Shown in pieces: positions 22,001 through 33,398 of a DNA stretch of 64,000 nucleotides. The stretch's first letter is position 1. Each line of letters starts with the position of its first letter. The position numbers and the translations under genes were made by a program. Origin of the DNA: Chondrosia reniformis (Eukaryota; Porifera; Demospongiae; Chondrillida; Chondrillidae); the NCBI GenBank assembly GCA_947172415.1, contig OX359190.1, forward strand, positions 1,984,001 to 2,048,000. Reading direction: 5' to 3'. The notes below the pieces were generated by a model. The model saw only the letters and a program-made list of their open reading frames with translations. It was not told the origin of the DNA and ran no database searches.

Positions 22001-24474
22001 CACCTTTTTAATGTACTTTCTATCATGCAATTTTGAATTAACTGTATAGTTTTTGAGTAAGAGTATTTGAAATTTACTTAAAGCTTTCTACAAATCCGAA
22101 TCACTTCCATTGATATATGTTCTGTTGTGTGTATATACAGACAGAAGTAGCTGATTTGAGCAGCAAAGGAACAGAGACACAACAGAAATACATTGGACGT
22201 CTTGAGGTATGAAGACACTGGAGAGGATTTATAATGTGTTATTTGATTTACAGGCTCTTAAAACTGTAGGGGAGGATAGCTGAACTGACCAGAGAACTGA
22301 GAACTCAGAAAGACGATCTGAAAGAGCGTATTACTGATTTGAAGGAGTCCAACACTCATCTAAAGGAATCTAACATTGAATTAAAGGAATCCATTTCAGA
22401 ATTCAGGAGAAAAAATTCAGATTTGAAGGAGTCCAACAGCCAGTCTACTGTGAGTGTCACTGTTGACATGTAGTGAATATGTTATTTGATCAACCCTTTT
22501 ATATTCTTATATTGATGTAGGAGAGGATAGCTGAACTGACCAGAGAACTGAGAGACGCTCAAAGAAATATAGCTGAAGTAACCAGAGAATTGAAAGATAC
22601 TCAAACAAATGTAGACAAATTAGAAGTTTCCAAAGTGTACCTGGAAGAACGTATCAATGACTTAAAGAAAACCAATTCTCTTTTGGAAGAAGGCAATTCT
22701 GATTTGAAGGTAATCCATTATTTTGACATGTAGATTTCTTATTTTCATATACGTATATAGTGATAGGTGTATTAATGAGCTGAATGAACACTCTATGTAA
22801 CATGTGAATGTGTTATTGCCTATTAATCTTAGATGGCACTTTGTACGTATGTATGTATATATATGTCAGACACATTCACAAGTAGTAACTGATTGACAAG
22901 ACATCTATGTACTGCAATGTAGACTAGACTACAGCAGCAACAGCAAAGTACAGAAAGAGTTTCAGAGTTACAAGAGGAGAACATCAAACTGAGAGAAGAG
23001 AAGGTATTTCATTTCACTATTACTATACTCGGGAGTGATTATGGGTACTTCCTTTTAACATGTTTTTCTCAACTACCATAAAGGGTAGAGTGTAATAATT
23101 TAGGACAACTCATCTAACTTTGCTAACCTTAATTATGTCCCAAATTATCCTATGCTACACTATATGTACATACATAGTTACTTACTCCTGCAGAATCACT
23201 GGATCTGCAATATACACCTTTTAGTTAAACCAGCTGTGCATTATGAAATAATAATATATGTGCAGTCTGTCTCCATTGATAGTAAGCGTGATATATGAAT
23301 ATCATTATTGAACAAGAAATGGTCTCTCTTTCAAACACCTTGTATCATCTGTGGAATAGACTGTTACAGATTTTTATAGCTTTTCTTCTAATATTTAGAA
23401 AACTGTTCATTCTTCTTATTTTTACTTGTGTAGAGCTTTCTTGAAGGTTCCTTGAAAGAATCTGAAGAGAGAAGGAAAGCTTTGGAAGAAGAGAAAGCTA
23501 AAACTGAAAAGCAAGCTGAAGAGTTGAGGAGTGACATGTTGGGAAAGGTTGAAGGATTTGGTGCCATGTTAGAAGAAATGAAGAGATCATTAGACATGTT
23601 GGAAGGTTAGCTTTATTTTCCAAAGAAGCGTAGACTTGTAAATTGAGATATTTGATTCATTTCCACTATTTAGAAAAGCAAAGCAAAGGAGAATTAATGA
23701 GGTGAGTTTTATGTAAATCTTTAATGTAGAATATTGGATGCAGTTGGTCCTGATAAAGTAGTTAATGAGGATGTTGTTGTTATAACAGTTGTCCCTGAAA
23801 ACCTTATTCCAAAACATCCAACAGTTAAGTTGTGTGAAAGATGATGCATCTATAAAAGAGGGAGCATTTTAACCATCTATACCGTAGAATCATCCCCATG
23901 CTGTACCAAAAGTACTTTATTGCCTTAGAATGGACATTTTGCTTTGTGGCCTAAACAACCAACCTGCCCCCCCTTCCCCATGATTCATAGTATATTATGT
24001 CCTATTACTTAGAAGTCTTATAGACTAGAATTCTGTATCATATTTGTCCTTAAAATATTCTTCAGAATATTCTACAATAAATTACATGTGTCCATGGATA
24101 CTCATAAGATTATTAAAAGGTGCATGATGTACATATCTAAGAATTATTTTATTGCTTTCCACAGCACTGAACTTACAACCAGACACATGGATGTGCTGCT
24201 GAGAAATGTCATTGATAAAGTTCCTCAGAAATGGGAGGAAATTGCAATTTGCCTTCAATTTGAGGACAATAAGATTACATCACTTAAGGACCCGAGGGTG
24301 AACAATAAGGACCTTTGTAAAAAGATGCTGAGATCTTGGCTGAGACAAGATAAAGATACTGGTAGCCGGCCAAGGACCTTGAAAACCTTGTACAATGCAC
24401 TTGTGGATCGAGACTGTAGGCCTCAGGCAGAGAAACTTGTAGAAGAAGTGAAGGGACATATGCAGAAGGAATGA
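19001..24474 (+). CDS. Gene B copy 2: Kelch - coiled coil - Death domain, heptad exon lost
   Basis: Exons 19001-19015, 19616-20455 (Kelch), 21346-21459, 22141-22206, 22270-22449, 22521-22709, 22923-23003, 23434-23605, 23674-23701 and 24165-24474 give about 664 residues, the shortest copy. The heptad exon survives only as a remnant (21285-about 21302: acceptor, then GAG GGA GAC ACT AGC, then deletion of the rest and the donor). Because neighbouring exons are all phase 0, skipping it leaves the frame open from Kelch to Death domain. Only two AELTREL-type exons are present (180 and 189 nt), against seven in copies 1 and 3. The Kelch loops differ, for example a short GGDGAVDTI where copy 1 has GGFGANGKVDTI. 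The Death domain is class 1 (SLKDPRVNNKDLC). Confidence 0.82.
20501..20642. repeat. Intronic inverted repeat after the Kelch exon, copy 2
   Basis: Same element as 5977-6124, with arms AAGTCTTGTTAA... and ...TTAACAAGACTT. Confidence 0.55.
20999..21134 (+). repeat. TACAGCTAGGTACTACATA minisatellite, copy 2
   Basis: About seven 19-bp units upstream of the remnant heptad exon. It is retained although the exon it precedes is gone. Confidence 0.8.
21605..21729. repeat. Intronic hairpin element, fullest copy
   Basis: Both arms are nearly complete: ATGGTTCGTCTTTTGAC...AGTTTGGTAAA at the left, and TTTACCAAACTGTGTCTTTA...GATGAACCAT at the right, with a short AT-rich loop. The arms are about 50 bp with few mismatches. 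Confidence 0.7.
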
Positions 24475-25661
24475 CAGTTAGTTGATGTTAAGTGTGATGT
24501 TGTGTATATATATAGTCGGAGATTGATCTATGTGGGGGCATACAAGGGGGCAGTACCCTCTACTGGCTATCAAAGATGTATACAATTTTAACTGTTAAAA
24601 ACATTGTCAAGTAAAGATATATTAATTAAAAATAACAACAGTACCTTATATGGTAATGGATAATGCTTACAATAAAAACTGTACCATATAAAATGGCCGT
24701 ACCATTGTGTAGTGAAAGGGTCTGATATTGTGAGACTATTCCACACCAATGCCTATATAGATGGGCTATAAAGTAGACCCAGCATGTTTTGACCAATACC
24801 TTTGCTTCCTCTACCTCCCATTATTGTGCAAGTGAAGGAGTGGAGAGGGTGGGATTGTTAATCATTGATTAGTACATGTGCAGTTTATCAGTTCAATGAT
24901 AAACTGTACAATATCATATAAGGCTTCTTTTACAATTTTTTCTTATCCAATATTTCTCATCCTATTTACAGTATTACAAAGGAGAACAACCTGACAGTCT
25001 TTTAACAAACTATTGGATTACAGAAAGAAATACAACTAAATAAGCAATAATCAGAAGTAGTCCTGACAATCTCTTTTATACATAACATGTATTTTATTTA
25101 GCATTTAACTGTTTGTCAACCATGTAACATAACAAATGTTCAACTTTAATTTGTGTCAATGGTGTTTGATGTTTGTAATTCACTGGGCTTCCTGCAAAGT
25201 AGCCATTTTGAGCTAAGTGGAGTACCATTATTATAATGACAGTATCGTATACGAACATAAAGTGCCATCTGTTTGATGTTTGTGTTGAGCTAAGTGGAGT
25301 ACCAGTATCATAATCATTCCTGATGTACGTAGTTGTATTATTACATTTCTAAGTAAATGAAGTGTTCCAGGAATATATTACTTTAGAATTACGACAGTAT
25401 ATTGTATATAAACATAAAGAGCCATCAGCTAGGAAATTATGACCCATATTCTATAAATACGTACTACACTTTTTTGTAAACACTGAACTTGGATATTGCA
25501 CGTTATATCATTTAGTTAGAGTTTATTGATCACAAGCATTATTCTGTGACTATTTATATACGTGTATGTATGTGTGCAGGAGTATATTTGTGAGTTAAGT
25601 GGTTTAAGTACTGTGAGGTTTCAAGCAAAGAGCGTGACGAACTGTTCCACTTGAAAAGCAC
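24475..25661. other. Spacer between gene B and gene C, copy 2
   Basis: The 3' UTR of gene B and the upstream region of the broken gene C. Compared with copy 1 it has extra sequence around 25080-25440, shared in part with copies 3 and 4. No gene is seen. Confidence 0.55.
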
Positions 25662-26382
25662 ATGATGACTGGAGCTGCATGCAGGTCTTGAAGAGACAAT
25701 AGGACTCCGACTAACTGCTGTGACTACTAAACTTTGCAGTTTACCTAGTTTTCCACTGTTCGTTGGTTATCTCATTTTCACTTCATCTGCTCGTCCTATT
25801 TGGAAGGTGGCTGCACCCGTGGATCTGAAGATTCCATTAATATTGCACAATTTGTCTTGTGGCGAGTGTGTACACGTTCGTTGCTGGAGTGTACGCATTG
25901 ACAACAACATCGTCTTTGCTCCCTGTTTCCGAAGGAAACTCGAACGTTATCCACGTCTTGGATAAGCAAGGTGATTGAACTCTTGGATACCGTATTTATT
26001 ATCTTTCGACACAAGAAACGGCAGCTAACGGCGCTTCATGTTTTTCATCACTCGAGTATGCTGCTCCTTTCAGATTTCGCTTACAGCAGGACGCGTTGGA
26101 CTCCAATATCAGTCGGTTTCACCATTAATTCCTTTGTACACATAGTCATGTACGGCTATTACAACCTTGCAACCTTCTACAGCCTCAGCTCAGCGTAGTG
26201 GAAGAGAGGAGTGACACAGCTGCAGATTATCCAGTTTTTGTTTGTTATTTATGTGGGAGTTTATGGTTACGTGAACTACGGGTATTGTATATTTATTCCA
26301 TTATTTATCCCATAGCAATCTTACTGTTCTTTATAAACTTTTACTATATAATGCCTACTTATCCAAAAGATTCAAGAAGTAA
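25662..26382 (+). pseudogene. Gene C copy 2: ELO elongase pseudogene
   Basis: Aligns over its whole length with the intact elongase of copy 1 but has several lesions. A 4-nt insertion at about 25679 leads to an early TGA. About 5 bases are lost near 25853, where the TGACTTGCTTTG stretch becomes TGTCTTG. The ATATGCATAT stretch is lost near 25957. A Trp codon is changed to TAG at 26195. A small insertion lies near 26290. The motifs KKRQLTALHVFHHSSM and VHIVMYGYY are still readable in pieces. No full-length enzyme can be made. Confidence 0.9.
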
Positions 26383-26687
26383 TTAAAGAAGACTACGAGG
26401 AAGCTAAAGAAGAGACTGTATATTAAGAGAGTTTACGTATAACAAGTCTGGAAAGTCTTATATTTCTAGATCTATTACGTGCACACCTTGCATATACATG
26501 CACCAAAGCTGCTACTTCTGTGTTGTATTTAATTATTGTTGAATTGCATACCCAATTCATTTTCACTATTAAATTTTGCACAGTGTTGAACAAGTAGAAT
26601 TTTTGCAGTTGTAGAAAGCTTTTTAATTCATTAATGGATGTAATATTCATGTGACTGTCACATGACCTGATGTTCCTCACATCAATA

Positions 26688-29600
26688 CTAACAAATGAAT
26701 GGCATGTCAGGCATGTCTTGTGATATACTTCGTGTGGGGGAGGACTTTGAACTCTGTCGGGTAGTTCTAGTTACCTCCGGAGAGGAGGTGTCCCAGGAGG
26801 GGGTGTGGTCCTTCTCTTTGGATTTACTCTTCTCAGACTTGACTGGTTTGTGTTTCTTCTTATCAATCTTCTTTTGTTTCTTCTTTGAAGACTTTCCTAC
26901 AGTGATACAACGTCATACAGGGGCTTGGAGTGGAGGGTGGAGGCTGTATAGGCTCTATATGTATACACACTTGTGTGTTTAGCTGATCTAGTCTAGTGTA
27001 CTTTGACTGTGAAGTACACACTAACTTTATTACACAAAATTTGATATAAGCTGAGAATAGGTTTAGTAATATTCTCCTAAAGTCAATCCATAACTTAACA
27101 TAGGTACTGTCATTGGATATACAGTACAATAAAATGATATAGCACTGGTTACACAAGACACATGCTAGGTGCTTCATATGGTACCTTCTTTGTGTAGTGA
27201 TGATGCAATACTGGCAGCACTCCCTGTGGAGCTGGTCTCCCAGTTTCCCTTCTTATTCAGAGGAGGAGCTAACGGTTCATGTTCCTTAATACCTAGCACA
27301 TTTGAAGTGTATAACAGACCATCACATCACAATATTCCATAAAGTTAGTAATTAAAATTTAGTAATTCTAAAGTTTGTGCAGAAGTTATATATATAATTC
27401 AGAATGCCAGTGAGTGTTGATCTATAGTATATGAAGCGAACAGTCCATTGGTCAATAGGTACATTGCTTGCATATATTCTATACACATGTACGTGCATGT
27501 TGTATGTGAAGGTCTATTCTGACCAACTGTATGAAGGTAGACATTATTACTTTCATTGAGTGAGTCTTCATCTTGAAAAGATGCTCTTCTCTTCCCAAGA
27601 GGCGAGAGCTTGGAGGAGGAGCTCAGCAGTCTTGTTCTTATCTCCTTCCTCTGCTCCTCTGTGTGCTGGGGACACTTGACTGAACGCGTACACAGTCTCT
27701 TTGTCCTCTCAGACACAACTCCACAAATTGAGTTCAATGTACTTCTTTGTTTTTCTGAGGAGAGAGAGAGAGAGAGGATTAGTAGAGACAAAAATGTCAA
27801 CAGAAAACAGAAATGTGCTACACTAAAATATACATATTTTCAAATTTACTATTAAGTATGGAAGGTATACATCCATAATCTGACTTTAAAAGAAATTTCG
27901 TCTCATACATAGTTCAACTGTATCAATCTCTTAAATGTTTTTAGCATGAAACACACTTGCATTGCACTGAAGTTGAAATGCTTGACAAGCGATTATATTT
28001 TTAGACATTCAAAAAGTCCAAAATATCAACTATTTCTGTTCAATGTAAAGCTATAGCTACAGCTGGAAGGAAGTCTTAATTTATACTGTTTCCATGGCAA
28101 CACATACTTACTGACCTTGAGGAAATGTTAGGAAGTTGGCAACCGTTAGTGGAACAGAAGTCGGCTGAAGGAAACAATTCATTTCACTTACATAGTTATT
28201 GTATAAATATCATATATACGTATGTACTAAGTTGTAAAGGTATACACTCACAATAGCTATACAAACATACTTTAGTCTTCTCTGTGGTTTGTGTGGGAGG
28301 GGGAGGAGGGGGCGAGTCTATCTTGACACTCCTCTTTGGAGTAGGTGAAGCTGTTCTGTCTTTCTCCCTATCTCTCTCCTTGTCCTTCTTCGGCCTCTTG
28401 GAACCTGCAGTTAAGAAGGTCAGTTAGGAATGTATGCAGCCAGTTGTGTGATTCATAAGTCAGATCTCTAATAGATATAATTATATTTGGGTACTTAAAT
28501 CTAGTCAACTATTACTTTCAAAATAATTAATTATGATTGGCTTTCAAATAGTAATGACTTACACGTATTTATATCTTAGTCTTTTACAGACTAATTTGTT
28601 GAGAATGGCTGACAAGATTAGAAATTTTATACGGTATCACCTAAAATTGCAATACATGTATACCTTGGAGAGTGCACATGTATATGTGTATATATCTTAT
28701 ATTCAATAAAAGTTATTGGTGGATCTCATCAGGACTGTACATCAGATATGGCCAATTCCAAAGACAAAAAAATCTAAGATACCATTTTCCTACATGCTAT
28801 GCCTATTCTGTAAAAAAGCCTATAGGGGAACTAAACCTGAAGAGAGCTTTGGATGAAGATACAGGAGTCTTTTCTTTCTTCTTTTCCTTTCTTTCATCTT
28901 TTTCTCCACTGGCTGTTTCTGGGAATTCCACCCTTCATCAGTGATCCTGGGAGTCTTTGTCTTTTTCTTTATCTTGATCTTCTATGAATCCTTGGCATGA
29001 CATGACATCCTACTACTGGTGTTACAATATATTTAAAATCTTTGTTTTATCCTTCTCGCTATTATGTGTGTGTGCAGTCTAATCCAGTGTTACCTTTCTT
29101 GTCCGGCACATACTCCTCCCCTTCAGAGTCACTTCCCCCACTCTCAGAGTCGAGTATCCGCTGAGGTCTCTTGCTGGCCAGTCTGTTGCGACCAAGTCCA
29201 ATACACTTCTCAAGATGAGGAGCAAACTTTGGTACTCCGATGGTCACACTGCACTTTGGACATCTGCAGGTCAGGTTGGGCTTTTTGAGATCCTGTTTGG
29301 TGTTACCAAATACATCCACAACATCAGCTGCAGAAAGCACTATGTCTGCAAGGAGCGGGTGGATCAAAGGATCTACTTGTACATACAACATAACATACAT
29401 ACCCAATCTAGTGTTACATACCCTAAATCAGCCATTTTATTTCTGCATCCATATACGTAGTTATATAAATACAAACAATTCACTTTACCCATCACTCCAA
29501 TTCAAACTAGCCAATTGCAAACTGCTCTAATGGTAAACTCTTTATTAACACTTGTGGTTGGGCTGTCTTTATTGATTTCAGTTTTTGTATAGCATGTCAC

Positions 29601-31919
29601 AATAATAAACAATCATGCAGCCATTTTTCAGATTAGGAATTCGCGTGTGTTTTAACTCTTTGGAGACATTCTCTTGTCATAATGTCAAATTTCATCACAT
29701 TATACTTATATTCTAAAGTCAAGCATTAGTTCTACTCATGACTCATGTCTCTCATCTTTCTTACCTCTTTGTTCAATGTAGCTGGATCTGGGTCGATCAG
29801 TTCTTTCTATAGTATCCCAGTTTAATAACACGATGAAGTTCAAAGGTTACTTCTAGAAATAATTCATCTACGTTTGTAAAAACCATAGCATATAATTATG
29901 GTAAAGCTATATTAGTAGTGTTTGCTATATTAATATTACAAAATGATGCATACCTTAGATTAGTTTTTAATGAGAATTAAGGAAATATTGCTTGATTCAA
30001 CAGAAAATATGAAATAATTATAAAATTGTACAAAAATGGTAGACTGACAAGTGGTGTATCTAACTGTTCCTGATTGACTATATGAGAAGTCTCCATCTTT
30101 TGAAAGCAACTGAATGTTATATATGTAACGATAGGAGGAGAAATGGTGTGATAGATTATTCATACAGTATATCCTAATTTTTATGCAAAGTGGAAGTTGT
30201 GTTTATAAACAAACAAACAATTAAAAGGTCACTAATTATCAAACTGCTGGAAGTTGTGTTTATAAACAAACAAACATGGAGGGATTAGGACTTAGGACAA
30301 TCACTTTTAGAAGTAAGCTTCAATATTCAAAATATTCAAAAAGATGCAAATCAATTGCAAATACCATACATTTTAGGATCGGAAATAAAGTAATTTCCTC
30401 ATTCCCTTTTACGTACATTATACGTAGGACCAAAAAGTGACGCATAACACATTTATGATAAACAGTAGCTTCACAAGAATGTTGGGAAACAATAGGTAAC
30501 CATTAATCACAACTCAGTCAATCCCACAAGTGTATGCATAAGGACTTTTCAGTAGTGTTAAAATGAGGAAAATTTGATAGCCTGCATAAATTAAATCATT
30601 GTGGCCTTTGAAGGCTGTGCTAGCAGAGTGGTATCTTAGTTGTGGGTGCATGGTCTACTTTTCTAAGACCTTTTACACGTTACTCCCTACACAATGCACA
30701 TGCTATGTAGCAATCACAGTGAATACGTACATGTCAGGCTATACGTAGGTATACAAATGATGATTCAGCAACTAAATCCTCTTATAATAGTTTATCCTTT
30801 GACTTTTGAGTGTCTATAGAAACAGTATTAGTAACTCTTTGAATCAACCAGATCAATTCACATGTGAGTAGGTGTTGGTAGGAGGCTAATTGCATTGTGT
30901 GCTTATGGACCTCAAAATAGGTTGAATAATTTATGCACCACCAAAATTCTCAAATATTTATACGTAGCTAGACAGCCATTTTTCTAACACACTGCTTGAA
31001 AGATGTACATAGCAACTAAAAGCTATCTAGTATAAGGAAACTCTTTGAATCTATGTACGTATACAGACAGTGTGTTAGAAAAACTTTAACTTAAACTTGT
31101 TCCATATATGCCTCACATACTTTACATGTAGGTCTGCCATCCTTGCCATATTCTGCAGACTAACCTCAACTAAGTAGGACCAGTAATTTCCTTGGACAAG
31201 AAAGACCTGCAGATCTAGAAGCTCCTTGTTCACCAGCTGCACCAGTTGGACCACAATCTCCAACTGTTCCAGGTAGACTCTGTAGTCATGAAAAATCTAA
31301 GATACCATTTTCCTACATGCTATATGCCTATTCTGTAAAAAGAGCCTATAGGGGAACTAAACCTAAAGAGAGCTTTAGATGAAGATACAGGAGTCTTTTC
31401 TTCCTTCTTTTCCCTTCTTTCATCTTCTTCTCCACTGGGTCAGACAGCCGTTTCTGGGAATTCCACCCTTCATCAGTGATCCTGGGAGTCTTTGTCTTTT
31501 TCTTTATCTTGATCTTCTGTGAATCCTTGGCTCTCTATGCTAAATCTAGGGGCCTTATATACACTATTTTGGCGCCAAAAGTTAAATAAGGTGTTAACTA
31601 AGACACATGATGAAATTTAATTTTATGAAAGGAATGTAGGTCCAATTAACTTTTATGCAGCCATTTATCAGATTAGGAATTTGCATTTTAATTTTTTGGA
31701 GACATTCTCTTGTCATAATGTCAAATTTCATCACGTTATTTAAGTTCTAAAGTCAAGCATTAGTTCTACTCATGACTCATGTCTCTCATCTTTCGTACCT
31801 CTTCGGTCAATGTTAGCTGGATCTGGGTCGATCAGTTCTTTGTAGTATCCCAGTTTAATAGCACGATGAAGTTCAAAGGCTACTTCTAGAAATAATTCAT
31901 CTACGTTTGTAAAAACCAT
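26688..31919 (-). CDS. Gene A copy 3: ATXN7L3/Sgf11-like, readable through a duplicated helix exon
   Basis: Exons 31799-31919 (helix exon, intact), 29094-29345 (Sgf11 zinc finger), 28271-28404 (two codons shorter in the poly-Pro), 28116-28164, 27551-27754 (SCA7), 27185-27292 and 26688-26896 join in frame to about 358 residues. A second helix exon at 29765-29886 has +2 and -1 nt changes and runs into a stop, so it must be skipped. The upstream copy at 31799-31919 restores the frame and has donor GTACGA. The normal A/B promoter is deleted, so expression is doubtful unless another promoter, such as the fragment at 31284-31650, serves. The zinc finger and SCA7 metal ligands are all present. Confidence 0.62.
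28757..28996 (-). other. Foreign promoter/exon fragment, first copy
   Basis: About 240 bp with no match in the other modules, inserted in a gene A intron. It matches 31284-31545 in the same orientation. On the minus strand it reads as a Lys-rich frame (KIKIKKKTKTPRI, then DEGWNSQK) interrupted here by a stop. The origin is not recognised. Confidence 0.6.
29611..31270. repeat. Internal duplication in module 3, left member
   Basis: Contains the frameshifted helix exon, the 5' intron of gene A, the TTTTTCTAACACACTG inverted repeat and the conserved block (31081-31290). It resembles copy 5. The right member at 31652-33091 resembles copy 1. Confidence 0.75.
31081..31290 (-). other. Conserved block with two overlapping open frames, copy 3
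   Basis: Equivalent of 3884-4138, cut at 31290 by the foreign fragment. Confidence 0.4.
31284..31650 (-). promoter_or_regulatory. Foreign promoter/exon fragment, second and longer copy
   Basis: Read on the minus strand: a perfect palindrome TTTTGGCGCCAAAA (31567-31580), which matches the E2F consensus, then TATATAAGG (31553-31561), a TATA box, then a Lys-rich open frame (AKDSQKIKIKKKTKTPRI, then DEGWNSQKRLSD) down to about 31330. This is the layout of a core promoter plus the first part of a gene, pointing the same way as gene A. The source gene is not recognised and no ATG leads the frame. Confidence 0.45.
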
Positions 31920-33091
31920 AGCATATAATTATGATAAAGCTGTATTAGTAGTGTTCGCTATATAAACATTACGAAATGATGCATACCTTAGATAGTTCTT
32001 AATGAGAATTAGGAAAAATTGCTTGATTCAACAGAAAATATGAAATAATTATAAAATTGTACAAAAATGGTAGACTGACAAGTGGTGTATCTAACTGTTC
32101 CTGATTGACTATATGAGAAGTCTCCATCTTTTGAAAGCAACTGAATATTATATATGTAACGATAGGAGGAGAAATGGTGTGATAGATTATTCATACAGTA
32201 CACCCTAATTTTTATGCAAAGTGGAAGTTGTGTTTATAAACAAACAAACAATTAAAAGGTCACTAATTATCAAACTGCTGGAAGTTGTGTTTATAAACAA
32301 ACAAACAAACAAACAGGGATGGATTAGGACTTAGGACAATCACTTTTAGAAGTAAGCTTCAATATTCAAAATATTCAAAAAGATGAGATGTTTGCAAATC
32401 AATCGCAAATACCATACATTTTAGGATCGGAAATAAATTAATTTCTTAATTCCCTTTTACGTACATTATACGTAGGACCAAAAAGTGACGCATAACACAT
32501 TTATGATAAACAGTAGCTCACAAGAATGTTGGGAAACAATAGGTAACCATTAATCACAACTCAGTCAATCCCACAAGTGTATGCATAAGGACTTTTCAAT
32601 AGTGTTAAAATGAGGAAAATTTGATAGCCTGCATAAATTAAATCATTGTGGCCTTTGAAGGCTGTGCTAGCACAATGGTATCTTTTATAGTTGTGGGTAC
32701 GTGGTCTACTTTTCTAAGACCTTTTATACGTTACGTTACTCCCTACACAATGCACATGCTATGTAGCAATCACAGTGTATACGTACATGTCAGGCCATAC
32801 ATAGGTATACAAATGATGATTCAGCAACTAAATCCTCTTATAATGGTTTATCCTTTGACTTTTGAATGTCTAGAGAAACCGTATTATTAGTAACTCTTTC
32901 AATCAACCAGATCAATTCACATGTGAGTAGGTGTTGGTAGGAGGCTAATTGCATTGTGTGTTTATGGACCTCAAAAGAGGTTGAATAATTTATGTATCAC
33001 CAAAATTCTCAAATATTTATATGTAGACGGCCATTTTTCTAACACACTGCTTGGAAGATGTACATAGAAACAAAAAGCTATCTAGTATAAG
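31652..33091. repeat. Internal duplication in module 3, right member
   Basis: A second copy of the helix exon (intact) and the 5' intron. Details such as the (AAAC)n stretch followed by AGGGATGG match copy 1 rather than 29611-31270, so it came from a different module. It ends at the deletion junction near 33092-33097. Confidence 0.75.
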
Positions 33092-33398
33092 GAAACTGAT
33101 TCGTAATCTTTTCCATAACTGAATAGCCATTCTGTTGCTCTACTGGTGGGAATTACTTTATCACTGTATATTCGTACGTTATGAAGTTTACTAACTTGAC
33201 TACGTATGAGCCATGCATGCACGTTAAGACAAGATTTACGTTAAGAATATTTAGGCAAGAAGATTTACGGCACTTCCGCTTCCACTTTACGGGACCTCAA
33301 AGTGTTCTTACAATAAGCTGCTACAGAACTTGCTCCTTCCATGTCATTCAGTTCCTCCAAACAGTAAATATTATCTTTTCTTTCTTGTCTCTAATTAG

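Larger units (their letters stand above)
13184..26687. repeat. Tandem module copy 2
   Basis: A complete unit of 13504 bp. Gene A is intact, gene B lacks the heptad exon and has few coiled-coil exons, and gene C is a pseudogene. A 17-bp satellite replaces part of the 5' intron of gene A. Confidence 0.93.
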
